A stretch of 17,691 nt of DNA from Actinomycetes bacterium (GCA_022600255.1 JAHZKU010000230.1:1-17691); one strand, 5' to 3'. Counted from the first letter of the stretch, positions 6,449 to 15,098 are shown. Notes: generated from the sequence alone by a model not told the origin. Numbers and translations are program-made.

Positions 6449-7426
6449 ATGATTTCGGCAAGATCCCGCCTGCTTGGCGCCGCCTGTCTGGCCACCGCGT
6501 TGCTCGTCTCGGCGTGTGCTACTGAGTCCCCTGGGTCGCTGGATTCGGCTTCATCTGAACTTCCACTTCCGCCGCAGGCGACTTGGGCCATGACCGGGCT
6601 GCCCGACCCGGAGGGCAAAGCCGATGCGCCGGTCCTCACCGTGAAGATCGACAACACCAGTGCCGCTCGACCACAATCGGGTGTGGAGCGCGCGGATTTG
6701 GTTGTTCAGGAGCCCGTCGAGGGTGGTGCCACTCGCTTGGCCGCCTTTTACCAATCGACCTCGCCAAAAAGAGTTGGTCCCGTTCGTTCGGTCAGGACGT
6801 CCGATGTCGGACTGGTGCTGCCGGTGCGCGCCACTCTGGTCGCCTCGGGCGGTGCCCAGGTCGTTCTGCGCACCATGGCCGCAGCCAACGTGACAGTGGT
6901 GGATGAGTCCAACCCAAATCTGACGCGAGACACCAGCCGACCCGCCCCTTACAACGTCTATGCCAGCTTGGCGGGCCTGCAGTCTGAGGGCATCGGCAAG
7001 CCCCCCAAGCAGCCCTACCTAGATTTTGGTGCCATCACGGCCCCGGACGGTGGCAAGGCGCGATCAGTCAGCGTGCGCTCGTCCAGTTTGGCTACCGAGG
7101 ACTGGTCCTTCGACAAGAAAGCGCAAACTTGGAACCGAGAGAGTGGCAACTTTGCCGCCAACAACCTGATCATGCTGCAAGTTGAACTCGCCGATGCGGG
7201 ATATCAGGATCCCGCAGGAAACCCGGTGCCTGAGGTCGTCACCAGTGGCAAGGGCAAAGGTTGGTTGGCCACCGGGGGCAATGTCCGCAAGATTCGTTGG
7301 TCCAAATCGGCGTTAGACGCCTCGTTCGCGCTCACCACCCGTGACGGTGCGCCGATTCAAGTCCCCCCGGGTAAGAGTTGGATCTCGCTGTTACCGCAGG
7401 ACACCAGCCAGGTTAGCTACCGCTGA
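6449..7426 (+). CDS. DUF3048 domain-containing lipoprotein, YerB-like
   Basis: This 325-residue exported lipoprotein has unknown biochemical function. A basic N-terminus and hydrophobic stretch lead to the lipobox VSAC, with Cys23 as the lipidated residue. A Ser/Pro-rich linker follows. The DUF3048 core contains LTVKIDNTSAARPQSG, VVQEPVEGGATRLAAFYQS and KRVGPVRSVRTSDVG. The C-terminal DUF3048 lobe contains GKGWLATGGNVRKIRWSK and PPGKSWISLLPQ, so the protein looks complete. The frame is open upstream into the tRNA gene, but ATG 6449 has a GGAGAG ribosome binding site and starts a proper signal peptide. The last 14 bases overlap, tail to tail, the end of the copper/oxidase-assembly gene on the other strand. 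Bacillus YerB is a relative; its role is not established. Confidence 0.88.
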   Translation: MISARSRLLGAACLATALLVSACATESPGSLDSASSELPLPPQATWAMTGLPDPEGKADAPVLTVKIDNTSAARPQSGVERADLVVQEPVEGGATRLAAFYQSTSPKRVGPVRSVRTSDVGLVLPVRATLVASGGAQVVLRTMAAANVTVVDESNPNLTRDTSRPAPYNVYASLAGLQSEGIGKPPKQPYLDFGAITAPDGGKARSVSVRSSSLATEDWSFDKKAQTWNRESGNFAANNLIMLQVELADAGYQDPAGNPVPEVVTSGKGKGWLATGGNVRKIRWSKSALDASFALTTRDGAPIQVPPGKSWISLLPQDTSQVSYR

Positions 7427-9542
7427 GTGGCGGTTGGTGCTTCGGCGGGTCAGCGGGATCGGCCGGATGGGCCCCGCCGGCAGTCTTCTGGCCAGCTAGT
7501 GAGGCCAAGTAGTTATTGTATTCCTGCAAGGCGGCGTCACCGTCGCGATCGGCTTGCCGGTCGATTCGTTTGGCCTCGCGGGTATCACTGCGCGCCCACT
7601 GCACCGCCACCACAATCATGACAATCAGCGTGGGGATCTCGCCGAAGCCCCAAGCGATTCCGCCGCTTGTTGTTGTGTCTGCAACTAAGTCCGGCAGCCA
7701 AGGTGGCTGGACCAGCGCATACCACTCCTCGGCCAACGGTTCGGTCAGGCTCATGATCGCCAAGGCGAAGAAGGCATGCAGGGAGATGTAGACCAGCAGC
7801 AGAATCAGTCGCGCCCAGGGCGGCACTGTGCGCGGGCCAGGATCCAAGCCCAGAACCACCCAGTAGAAGAGGAACCCAGAAATCAAGAAGTGCAACATCA
7901 TCAAGATGTGGCCCGCATGAGAGGTCATGGCAATAGAGAACAGAGGCGTGAAGTAGAGCCCAAACAGTCCGAAGGTTCCGATCACCAAGACATAGATCGG
8001 GTGAGTAACCAGTTTTGAGACACCCGAATGCAGCGCCCACAGCAGCCACTCGCGCGGCCCGCGTTCTCGGCCTCGGCTCGGTCGCAGCGCGCGAAGTGCC
8101 AGGGTCATGGGCATTCCCAGGACCAGCAGGATCGGGGCCAACATCGCCAATGTCATGTGCTGCACCATGTGCCAGCCGACCGACACGGCCCCATAGCCGG
8201 CAATGCCCGCGTTGGTGGACCAGAAGAGCACGGCCACGCCCGCGCTCCAGCTCAGGAGGCGGCCCAGTGGCCACGCCACACCATTGCGTCGCAGCCGCAC
8301 GACCGCACCGACATACGCCACGAGCAGGAGTGCGCAGAAGAAGAGCCAGAACGGGTCCGGGTACCAGCCGAACAGGACGTTGGCCGCAGTAGGCTCGGGA
8401 GGCATCGCAAAGCCGAGGAGTTCCTCCGCAGCGGTATTGAAGGGCACATCCACCCGCGGATACGGGGTGAGGGTCATACTCAGCGCGAGCCCAAGGGTCA
8501 GAGCCATGAACAGGCCCTCGAGCGTGAGCCAGCGCAGTCGGGGCCCCCGCTCACCGGCCGCGACCCCAACGGACAGCTGTTTGCGGGACTGGTAGGCAAT
8601 CAGCGCCAGGGCGACGAGTAAGACAACCTTGCCAATCACCATCACGCCATACGCCGTGCTCCAAAGATCCTCGGGGCGCTCTAGCCGGGTGTAGGTGTTG
8701 GCCAGACCGGTGGCGGCTAGGGCGGCCAAAGCCACGGTGGCTACCACCGAGAAGCGACGGATTGCCACTCCAGCGCCAGCATCCTTTCGAAAGACATGCA
8801 GGGTTAGGACCACCAGGCCGCCGATCCAAGCGGCCGCGGCTGCGGCGTGCAGGGCGCCGGATGTCATGGCGAGCGAGTGGTCCCCGGACCCGCTGCCGTG
8901 GGCGTTGATCGGCGGCAAGATCAGCGCGATGAACGCCACTCCGGTGAGCAGCGCTGCCGCCCCTGTGGTGGCGCTCACCAAGGCCGACACCGCGATGATT
9001 GCCGCCAAGATTGCGGTGAGCAGAAAAGCCACGTTCTGTGGGACCTCAAAGGCAAAGGTCAGAAAAGTCTGCGGCTCCAGCGCCTGCAGAAGCGGCTGGC
9101 CCATCACGGTCGCGTGCGTAAAGAACAGGACGAAGAGGCTCGAAATCGACCAGCCAGCTGCAGAGGCTGATGCCAGCAGCAGATCGCGCCTGCCCGACTT
9201 CGACACCACTCCCCGACCCGGTGAGGGCAGCAGGAAAGCCGCGGCGAGCAGCAGCCCGATCGTTAGTGTCCCCAGCGCGACGGACAACAGTTTGGCTACG
9301 GGTAGTCCCCATCCCACAAGAGGCCCCGGATCTGGCAAGCCCTCCGCTGGGGTTTCGTAGGCCGAACCGCCCCAATAGAGCCCAATCAGGAGCGCAAACA
9401 GGGCCGCAAGGCTGATGCCGGCAAGCCACAGTCGCCGATCGCCCAGGCTCCGATCTCGCTGCGTGTTGGACGTTGGAAGGCGGGTGTCTTGTGCGACGAC
9501 AAGTGGATGGACGTCGTGGGTGGACGTCCTGTTCTCGGGCAT
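7413..9542 (-). CDS. CopD-CtaG fusion: copper import / cytochrome c oxidase assembly
   Basis: The 709-residue polytopic membrane protein joins two families. The N-terminal half carries a CopD-type copper-transport domain after a 35-residue soluble leader. Marks are AHGSGSGDHSLAMTSG and LHAAAAAAWIGG, with His232 and other potential copper ligands. From about residue 390 it is a CtaG (Caa3_CtaG) domain, with WHMVQHMTLAMLAP (His458, His462), SHAGHILMMLHF (His542, His545, His551) and HAFFALAIM. CtaG proteins help insert copper into aa3/caa3 oxidase subunits, and CopD moves copper inward. The same fusion occurs in mycobacteria (Rv0102). Its ATG overlaps the stop of copC (TGATG), so the two are coupled and CopC probably hands over copper. 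A charged Pro/Ala-rich tail ends the protein. Confidence 0.92.
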   Translation of the reverse strand: MPENRTSTHDVHPLVVAQDTRLPTSNTQRDRSLGDRRLWLAGISLAALFALLIGLYWGGSAYETPAEGLPDPGPLVGWGLPVAKLLSVALGTLTIGLLLAAAFLLPSPGRGVVSKSGRRDLLLASASAAGWSISSLFVLFFTHATVMGQPLLQALEPQTFLTFAFEVPQNVAFLLTAILAAIIAVSALVSATTGAAALLTGVAFIALILPPINAHGSGSGDHSLAMTSGALHAAAAAAWIGGLVVLTLHVFRKDAGAGVAIRRFSVVATVALAALAATGLANTYTRLERPEDLWSTAYGVMVIGKVVLLVALALIAYQSRKQLSVGVAAGERGPRLRWLTLEGLFMALTLGLALSMTLTPYPRVDVPFNTAAEELLGFAMPPEPTAANVLFGWYPDPFWLFFCALLLVAYVGAVVRLRRNGVAWPLGRLLSWSAGVAVLFWSTNAGIAGYGAVSVGWHMVQHMTLAMLAPILLVLGMPMTLALRALRPSRGRERGPREWLLWALHSGVSKLVTHPIYVLVIGTFGLFGLYFTPLFSIAMTSHAGHILMMLHFLISGFLFYWVVLGLDPGPRTVPPWARLILLLVYISLHAFFALAIMSLTEPLAEEWYALVQPPWLPDLVADTTTSGGIAWGFGEIPTLIVMIVVAVQWARSDTREAKRIDRQADRDGDAALQEYNNYLASLAGQKTAGGAHPADPADPPKHQPPLSGS

Positions 9543-10153
9543 CAGTGCGCCCCATTCCTACGGCGCAGGACCACCACGATGGCTCCTAACGCCAACAGAA
9601 TCCCTGCAGCTAGCAACCACACCGGCACGGACTGCGGAGCCGTATCTGCGCCAGCAGACTGAACGGTTTCTGAAGTCTCTGCAGTCTCCGCGGCTTCAGC
9701 GGGCAGGTCTTCGGTGCGGCCGGAGTCGGGTGGCAAGTCGGTCGGATTGGCCGCCGCCGCGGCCTGAGGGGTCACCGCGAAGTTGACGGCCCCAGACATC
9801 ACATGGCCGTCCTGGGACACCACCCGATACTCCAGGGTGTAGTCGCCAGCAGCGCTGGACACCGCCGGCCAGGGAGCCGCCACCGACTTCTTTGCGGGTT
9901 CTGCGGCCAACGGTACGGCCCCGTCCGGGCCTAGTAGCGTGAGCCCAATCCCGGTTTCCAGGATCGCGTCGGAGAATGCCAGCGTGACTTCTGCCGGCAG
10001 TTGCTGCAGGTCTGCGTCTTGCGCCGGTGTCGATTCGCGCAGGTAGCTGTGGCCTGCGGCAGGTCCAGTCGGCAACACCAATAGGATTGCTGCCGCCAGA
10101 ACGAAGAGAATCCCGCGAAATCCGGGCCTGGTTAGACTACGCGAATTTGCCAT
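9542..10153 (-). CDS. copC: CopC-type periplasmic copper-binding protein, membrane-anchored
   Basis: This 203-residue exported copper carrier has a signal peptide of about 34 residues ending PAAG. The mature protein would begin at His35 (HSYLRESTPAQ), the N-terminal His that forms the Cu(II) site in CopC proteins. The single CopC domain includes VTLAFSDAI and YRVVSQDGHVMSGAVNF, where Asp115 and His117 are the expected further ligands. An Ala/Glu/Pro-rich spacer then leads to a C-terminal membrane helix (about 178-196) and a basic tail, as in Gram-positive CopC proteins that lack a periplasm. It is coupled to the downstream CopD-CtaG fusion and follows pmt with a 51-base gap. The ATG is preceded by GGAG only 2 bases away and by a TAGGCT hexamer, so a leaderless transcript is possible. 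Confidence 0.93.
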   Translation of the reverse strand: MANSRSLTRPGFRGILFVLAAAILLVLPTGPAAGHSYLRESTPAQDADLQQLPAEVTLAFSDAILETGIGLTLLGPDGAVPLAAEPAKKSVAAPWPAVSSAAGDYTLEYRVVSQDGHVMSGAVNFAVTPQAAAAANPTDLPPDSGRTEDLPAEAAETAETSETVQSAGADTAPQSVPVWLLAAGILLALGAIVVVLRRRNGAH

Positions 10154-10159
10154 GGCTCC

Positions 10160-10165
10160 AGCCTA
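10160..10165 (-). promoter_or_regulatory. candidate -10 box for copC
   Basis: On the minus strand TAGGCT (10165 to 10160) ends 6 bases before ATG 10153. It lies in the 51-base gap after pmt. If used, it would give copper genes their own leaderless transcript. The GGAG just before the ATG is too close for a normal Shine-Dalgarno sequence. Confidence 0.4.
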
Positions 10166-10204
10166 CGTCGAAGTCTGGAATCCGACGCATTCCTGGGGTG
10201 ATCC

Positions 10205-11722
10205 TCAGATCCAGGTCGGCAACCACATGCGGTTGGACCAGGCCGCTGTTTCGATGATCTCGGCAGACCAGATGGGGTAGAAGAACCAAGAAACGCCCAC
10301 ACACACCAGCAGGAAGGCGGTGACCAGCCCCAAGCGCCAGTTGCGGGACGTCGGTCCGGGCCGATGGGTGATGTTCCCCACGGGGTTCGCGATTGTGGCC
10401 AATGTCAGCGATAGAGCCGCGATCATGAACGGCAAGAACACGACTGAGTAGAACGCGAAAATTGTTCGTTCGCTGTAGAAAAGCCAGGGTACCCAGCCGG
10501 CTGCGACGCCTAGGAGCACCGCGCCGGATCGCCAGTCCCGCGCCGCAAACCAGCGCCAACCTTGGTGCAACATGGCCAAGATTGCGGCCCACCAGATCAC
10601 TGGATTCCCCAGTGCGATCACTTCTTGGGCACAATCGCCGGATCCGCACCCGGAAGCGCCGCTTTCGTAGAAGAACGACGTTGGCCGGGCTTGGACTAAC
10701 CAACCCCATGCTGGCGACTGATAGGAATGCTCGGAGTTTAGTCCGGTATGAAACCCCAGCATTTCGTCGTGATAGTGCCACAAAGAACGCAAGGCGTTCC
10801 AGGCGCCGCCGTCCCCGGCCCAGTCCCTGGCCCAAGCGCCGTCGGACGCAAACCAGCCGTACCAGGACGCGACGTACACGACGATACCCACAGCGAGCAT
10901 CGTGATTGCGGCTGGAATGGCGTCTTTGATGAAAGCCAAGACCCAGTCGTCATCGAGTCGGCGCCTGCGGGCGACCTCCCACAGCACGGTGAGAATCGCG
11001 AAAGCGGCGAAGAACCAGATGCCACTCCACTTCACCCCACAGGCCAATCCCAGACTGGCGGCCGCAACGAGGCGCCAGGGCCGCCACCAGGCCCAACCTA
11101 GGTTCGGGCTGCCGCGCTTTCGAATCCACCGCCGGTCGGCCACGATAGCTGTGAAGCCAGCCAAGACAAAGAAGGCCAGGATTCCATCCAGGACGGCCGT
11201 ACGGCTCAGGGCGATCGCCATTCCATCAATCGCCAGGAGCAACCCCGCCACAGACCCCCAGGCCGGCGAGCCGGTCAGGTTCCATACGACGCGAGCCAAC
11301 AGGAGCACGGTGAGCGTGCCCAGCAGCGCGACACCAAAGCGCCACCCGAACGGAGTGGCCCCGAACAGGGCTTCCCCTGCAGCGATCACCCATTTGCCCA
11401 CGGGGGGATGCACGATGAAGGAGGGTTCACCGGTGAAAATCTCTAGCTCGGCGATATTGCCATCGCCGGCGAGGAGCAGGTCATCGGCGTCTTCCACGGC
11501 CCCTTGCTCGTATCCGAACTTCAGCAGCGACAAGGCATCCTTGGCGTAGTAAGTCTCATCAAAGACGACCGCCTCGGGGCGCCCTAGGTTGGCGAATCGA
11601 AGCCATCCCCCGATGAGGGTTACCAGGATCGGGCCGAGCCAGGGGTACCACGAGCTAGTCCGCACCGCAGCAGGTGACGAGGTGTCGTCAGGCTGAGGCG
11701 GTGCAGCAGCGAAAGCGGTCAC
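10205..11722 (-). CDS. pmt: dolichyl-phosphate-mannose-type protein O-mannosyltransferase
   Basis: This 505-residue integral membrane GT-C glycosyltransferase transfers mannose from polyprenyl-phosphate-mannose to Ser/Thr of exported proteins during Sec translocation. After a short Pro-rich cytoplasmic tail, the first external loop carries the catalytic pair in VFDETYYAKDA (Asp55-Glu56). HPPVGKWVIAAGE follows, then SRTAVLDGILAFF and GLACGVKWSGIWF, and a hydrophobic C-terminal half of several helices ending SNRMWLPTW. Length and motifs match actinobacterial Pmt (M. tuberculosis Rv1002c). The gene is divergent from rsmI, as in mycobacteria, with a 92-base gap. The start is GTG 11722 with no Shine-Dalgarno sequence but a good -10-like hexamer 7 bases upstream. 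A Cys pair in the loop GASGCGSGDCAQ may form a disulfide. Confidence 0.94.
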   Translation of the reverse strand: MTAFAAAPPQPDDTSSPAAVRTSSWYPWLGPILVTLIGGWLRFANLGRPEAVVFDETYYAKDALSLLKFGYEQGAVEDADDLLLAGDGNIAELEIFTGEPSFIVHPPVGKWVIAAGEALFGATPFGWRFGVALLGTLTVLLLARVVWNLTGSPAWGSVAGLLLAIDGMAIALSRTAVLDGILAFFVLAGFTAIVADRRWIRKRGSPNLGWAWWRPWRLVAAASLGLACGVKWSGIWFFAAFAILTVLWEVARRRRLDDDWVLAFIKDAIPAAITMLAVGIVVYVASWYGWFASDGAWARDWAGDGGAWNALRSLWHYHDEMLGFHTGLNSEHSYQSPAWGWLVQARPTSFFYESGASGCGSGDCAQEVIALGNPVIWWAAILAMLHQGWRWFAARDWRSGAVLLGVAAGWVPWLFYSERTIFAFYSVVFLPFMIAALSLTLATIANPVGNITHRPGPTSRNWRLGLVTAFLLVCVGVSWFFYPIWSAEIIETAAWSNRMWLPTWI

Positions 11723-11729
11723 GGGGCCA

Positions 11730-11735
11730 ATCGTA
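11730..11735 (-). promoter_or_regulatory. candidate -10 box for leaderless pmt
   Basis: On the minus strand TACGAT (11735 to 11730) matches TATAAT at four of six positions, including the key first TA and final T. It ends exactly 7 bases before GTG 11722. The intervening TGGCCCC contains no ribosome binding site, so a leaderless mRNA is the natural reading. Confidence 0.5.
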
Positions 11736-11814
11736 GGCGGTCCGGTCGGGATCCGGTGACCGGTGTTAAGACATCGTGCGACTCGGTCGGCCCCGATAGC
11801 GCAGGTGAGGCACG

Positions 11815-12678
11815 ATGGAGGCTATGACAGGGAGTCTTGTAGTCGCGGGCACGCCAATCGGCAATAGCGAAGACGCCAGTGCCCGGCTCAAGGCCGCCCT
11901 GGCTAGCGCAAGTCTTATCGCGGCGGAAGACACCCGTCGGTTGCGACGGTTGGCTGGGGAGCTGGGCATCACGTTGACCGGGGATGTGGTCTCGTTTTTT
12001 GAGGGCAACGAGGCCAACCGGACAGCGGCCCTGCTGCAACGAATGCAAGATGGGGCGGAGGTACTGCTCGTCAGCGACGCCGGCATGCCGACGGTGAGTG
12101 ATCCTGGCCACCGACTTGTCGCGGCCTGCGCGGACAACAACATCCCGGTTTCGGTCCTGCCCGGACCTTCCGCGCCACTGGCCGCACTGGCGGTGGCTGG
12201 GCTGCCCACCGATCGCTTCGCCTTCGAAGGATTTCCGCCGCGCAGATCGGGGCCGCGGCGCCGGTATCTCGCCGCCCTGCGAGACAGCCCTTACACACTG
12301 ATCTTCTTCGAATCGCCCCGGCGCCTCGCTGACATGTTGCATGACGTTGCGACCCAGATGGGCTCGGACCGTCCCGTTGTGGTTTGTCGGGAACTCACCA
12401 AGACGCACGAGGAAATCAAGCGCGGTTCCGCGCTGGAACTGGCGCGGTGGGCGGAGCCGGGCGTACTTGGAGAAGTCGTGGTTCTGGTTGGCGCATCACA
12501 ACAACCCCGCAAGGCGCTGCCTTCCGAACAGTGGTCTGGCGCTGTCGCCGAACTGGTCTCGGAGGGTCTTTCTCGGCGGGATGCCGTAGACGCGGTTGCT
12601 CTAGATGCGGGGGTAAGTCGCCGCGAGGTCTTCGCCCAGATCCAGTCTGAGTCCCGCTCCCGGTCCGACAGCAATTAG
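11815..12678 (+). CDS. rsmI: 16S rRNA (cytidine-1402-2'-O)-methyltransferase RsmI
   Basis: RsmI adds the 2'-O-methyl group to C1402 of 16S rRNA in the decoding centre using S-adenosylmethionine. The 287-residue protein has the tetrapyrrole-methylase fold, with LVVAGTPIGNSEDAS, LIAAEDTRRL and VLLVSDAGMPTVSDPG. VLPGPSAPLAALAVAGLP, FAFEGFPPR, FFESPRRL and VCRELTKTHEEI follow. It is complete, with a Ser/Arg-rich tail. ATG 11815 has GGTGAGG 4 bases upstream. ATG 11824 (MTGSLVVAGTPIGN) fits the family equally well, with GGAGG only 2 bases before it, so the start is uncertain by three codons. The gene begins the rightward housekeeping cluster, and its stop lies 10 bases before metG. Confidence 0.95.
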   Translation: MEAMTGSLVVAGTPIGNSEDASARLKAALASASLIAAEDTRRLRRLAGELGITLTGDVVSFFEGNEANRTAALLQRMQDGAEVLLVSDAGMPTVSDPGHRLVAACADNNIPVSVLPGPSAPLAALAVAGLPTDRFAFEGFPPRRSGPRRRYLAALRDSPYTLIFFESPRRLADMLHDVATQMGSDRPVVVCRELTKTHEEIKRGSALELARWAEPGVLGEVVVLVGASQQPRKALPSEQWSGAVAELVSEGLSRRDAVDAVALDAGVSRREVFAQIQSESRSRSDSN

Positions 12679-12681
12679 GAT
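12676..12681 (+). promoter_or_regulatory. candidate -10 box for leaderless metG
   Basis: TAGGAT ends exactly 7 bases before ATG 12689. Its first three bases are the rsmI stop codon. No Shine-Dalgarno sequence is present in the 10-base gap. A metG transcript starting at the A of its ATG would be leaderless and independent of rsmI. Confidence 0.45.
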
Positions 12682-12688
12682 TGCGGGT

Positions 12689-14254
12689 ATGCCCCAAAAG
12701 TCGTTCTACGTCACGACGCCCATTTATTACGTCAATGATGCCCCCCACATCGGCCACGCCTACACCTCAGTCGCCGGGGACGTCATCACCCGCTGGCATC
12801 GTCAGCACGGCGAGTCGGTGATCTACCTGACCGGAACTGACGAACACGGCACGAAGGTGGCCTCCAAAGCGGAAGCCAACGACATGGCGCCCCAGGATTG
12901 GGTGGACAAGCTGGTGGCCGAGCACTGGAAACCGGTGCTGGAGACGCTGAATGTGGCGAACGACGATTTTATTCGCACCACACAGAAGCGCCACCGCCGA
13001 GGTGTGCAGAAGTTTTGGGAAGTTCTCAAGGAACAAGGGTTCGTCTATCAGGCCGACTACAACGGCCCCTACTGTGTGGCCTGCGAGGAGTTCAAGTTGC
13101 CGGGGGACTTGCTAGAAGGTGAGGGCGACGAACTCATTTGTAAGGTGCACGGGAAACCAGTGCAACTGCTCAATGAAAAGAACTGGTTCTTCAAGTTGCA
13201 GGGCTTCCAAGAACAACTGATTGAGCACTACGAGCGGCACCCGACTGCGATCGCGCCAGCCAGTGCTTACAACGAGGTGTTGTCGTTTATTCGTAGCGGG
13301 CTGTCGGATGTGTCAATGAGCCGGGAAAGTGTCGACTGGGGGGTTCGGCTGCCCTGGGATCCCGAGCAGGTTGTTTACGTCTGGTTTGATGCTCTGCTCA
13401 ACTACATCACGGCGATCGGCTACGGAGACTCCCAGGCCGAAGATGCCTTCGCAGACATCTGGCCGGCTGATATCCACTTAGTCGGTAAGGACATTCTGCG
13501 TTTCCATGCAGTGTTCTGGCCGGCCATGCTGATGGCCGCCGGCCTGCCGCTGCCGAAGCAGGTTTTTGCCCATGGCTGGCTCCTGGTCGGCGGAGAGAAG
13601 ATGAGCAAGACCAAGCTGACCGGTATTGCGCCGAACCAGATTTCTGATCACTTCGGGGTGGATGCATTCCGCTACTACTTCATGGCCGCGATCAATTTCG
13701 GGGCGGATGGCTCGTTCTCCTGGGAGGACATGCACGATAGGTATCACGCCGATCTAGCCAACGGCTTAGGAAATCTGGCGTCGCGATCCTTGGCAATGGT
13801 GACTAAGTACTTCGATGGCCGCGTGCCGCAGCCCGGTTCCTACACGAACGCAGATCTGGCCTTGCAGGATGAGCTGGTGGAGGCGGTGGCCAACGCCGAT
13901 GCGGCCATGCTGCGGCTGGACTTCAGCACCGGGATCGCCCGGGTGCGCGGCTACGTTGAATCGGTGAATGGGTACATCACCGAGCAGGAGCCATGGAAAC
14001 TCGCGAAGGATGAATCCAAGCAGACCCGACTCGCGACAGTGCTGTACTGCGTGATGGAAAGCCTGCGGGCGATTGCGGTCCTGTATGCCGCCGTGATGCC
14101 GGAGGCTTGCGAGCGGTTGTGGGCCGACATTGGCGCCAGTGGCAAGCTCTCTGATCAAACCATCGAACAAGTCGATCGCTGGGGACAACTCGAACCGGGT
14201 GCCTCGGTTTCCAAGGGGCCGGCACTGTTTCCCCGGATAGACAAGGTGACCTGA
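12689..14254 (+). CDS. metG: methionyl-tRNA synthetase
   Basis: The 521-residue class I enzyme charges tRNA-Met with methionine, for initiation and elongation. It begins FYVTTPIYYVNDAPHIGHAY, with the HIGH motif at residues 20-23. The connective domain has one zinc knuckle, with Cys129 and Cys132 (CVAC) and Cys151 and His154 (CKVH). YVWFDALLNYITA and the active-site loop EKMSKTK (Lys304-Thr308) follow, then the anticodon-binding helical domain. There is no C-terminal tRNA-binding (EMAP-like) domain; this short form is usual in actinobacteria. The end overlaps no gene, but tatD starts 1 base after the stop, so the two are probably cotranscribed. The start is leaderless-like. Confidence 0.97.
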   Translation: MPQKSFYVTTPIYYVNDAPHIGHAYTSVAGDVITRWHRQHGESVIYLTGTDEHGTKVASKAEANDMAPQDWVDKLVAEHWKPVLETLNVANDDFIRTTQKRHRRGVQKFWEVLKEQGFVYQADYNGPYCVACEEFKLPGDLLEGEGDELICKVHGKPVQLLNEKNWFFKLQGFQEQLIEHYERHPTAIAPASAYNEVLSFIRSGLSDVSMSRESVDWGVRLPWDPEQVVYVWFDALLNYITAIGYGDSQAEDAFADIWPADIHLVGKDILRFHAVFWPAMLMAAGLPLPKQVFAHGWLLVGGEKMSKTKLTGIAPNQISDHFGVDAFRYYFMAAINFGADGSFSWEDMHDRYHADLANGLGNLASRSLAMVTKYFDGRVPQPGSYTNADLALQDELVEAVANADAAMLRLDFSTGIARVRGYVESVNGYITEQEPWKLAKDESKQTRLATVLYCVMESLRAIAVLYAAVMPEACERLWADIGASGKLSDQTIEQVDRWGQLEPGASVSKGPALFPRIDKVT

Positions 14255-14255
14255 C

Positions 14256-15092
14256 ATGGCAACGCTGCCGAGTCCACCGCCAGCGCTGCCCAGCCCGGTG
14301 ATTGACTCCCACGTTCACCTTGATCTGATCGGTGAGTTTGGTGGAGTTGAGGTCGGCCAGGGGCTGGCCCTGGCGGACGCCGTTGCCGTACCGCAAGTGA
14401 TTCAGGTTGGTATCGACCTACCCAGTTCTCGGCGGGCCGTTGACTTGGCGGCGGACTACGAGGCCGTCCTAGGTGCCGCAGTAGGCGTACACCCCAACGA
14501 AGCTCCTGACCGTATCAAATCCGGGGACTTCGCAGCCGACCTCTTGGGTCTCGCGGAGTTGGCGCTCGCCCCGAACGTGGTCGCGATCGGGGAGACCGGG
14601 CTAGACCACTTTCGGACCGAGCCAGCCGGACGCCACGACCAGGAAGCGGCGTTCCGGGAACACATTCGGCTGGCGCGAGCCACCAATCGGACATTGATCA
14701 TTCACGATCGCGATGCGCATTCGCAGGTCTTGGACGTATTGGCGACCGAGGACCTCCCCGACCGTGTGGTCTTTCACTGTTTCAGCGGTGATGTTGCGAT
14801 GGCGCGGGAAGTGGCTGCGGCCGGCTGGTTCCTTAGCTTCTCAGGGGTGATCACATTCAAGAACGCCCCCGAGTTGCGTGCGGCCGCCCAAGCCGTTCCG
14901 CTGACGTCCATCCTGGTGGAAACTGATGCGCCGTTCTTGACTCCTGCACCCAACCGGGGCCGACCAAACGCGTCCTACTTGTTGCCGTACACCGTGGCCG
15001 AGGTGGCGCGATGCTGTGAGACCGAACTTGAAGTCATGTGCCGACAGCTTGCCGCGAATACCCGTCGGGCCTTTGGGTTGGCGATAAGCTAG
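14256..15092 (+). CDS. tatD: TatD-family metal-dependent hydrolase / DNase
   Basis: This 278-residue TIM-barrel hydrolase belongs to the TatD family, whose members are divalent-metal 3'-5' exonucleases on DNA or RNA. All metal-binding motifs are visible. VIDSHVHLD supplies two His near the N-terminus. VAIGETGLDHF supplies the bridging Glu. LIIHDRDAHSQVLDVL and VVFHCFSGD supply two further His, and ILVETDAPFLTP supplies the catalytic Asp. A short Pro-rich N-terminal tail precedes the barrel. ATG 14256 has AAGGTG 7 bases upstream, and the metG stop is 1 base before it, so translation is coupled. rsmA follows within a few bases. Many actinobacteria have rpfB (resuscitation-promoting factor) between these two genes, but there is no room for it here. 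Confidence 0.95.
   Translation: MATLPSPPPALPSPVIDSHVHLDLIGEFGGVEVGQGLALADAVAVPQVIQVGIDLPSSRRAVDLAADYEAVLGAAVGVHPNEAPDRIKSGDFAADLLGLAELALAPNVVAIGETGLDHFRTEPAGRHDQEAAFREHIRLARATNRTLIIHDRDAHSQVLDVLATEDLPDRVVFHCFSGDVAMAREVAAAGWFLSFSGVITFKNAPELRAAAQAVPLTSILVETDAPFLTPAPNRGRPNASYLLPYTVAEVARCCETELEVMCRQLAANTRRAFGLAIS
15085..15090 (+). promoter_or_regulatory. candidate -10 box for rsmA
   Basis: TAAGCT fits TANNNT and overlaps the tatD stop codon by one base. It ends 8 bases before ATG 15099, or 5 before GTG 15096. No Shine-Dalgarno sequence precedes either codon, so the spacing favours ATG 15099 on a leaderless message. Confidence 0.35.
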
Positions 15093-15098
15093 CCCGTG

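Noticed and set aside
8028..9360. Long plus-strand frames opposite the CopD-CtaG gene (up to 221 codons).
   Set aside because: They are antisense shadows of a GC-rich membrane-protein gene, with charged, low-complexity translations and no supporting start signals.
11426..11437. Palindrome TTCACCGGTGAA, resembling the galU inverted repeat.
   Set aside because: It lies inside the pmt coding sequence, shares only a short core, and is easily explained by codon choice.
10902..11549. 215-codon plus-strand frame opposite pmt.
   Set aside because: It is antisense to clearly conserved Pmt motifs, and its translation is Ala/Arg/Ser-rich without any family character.
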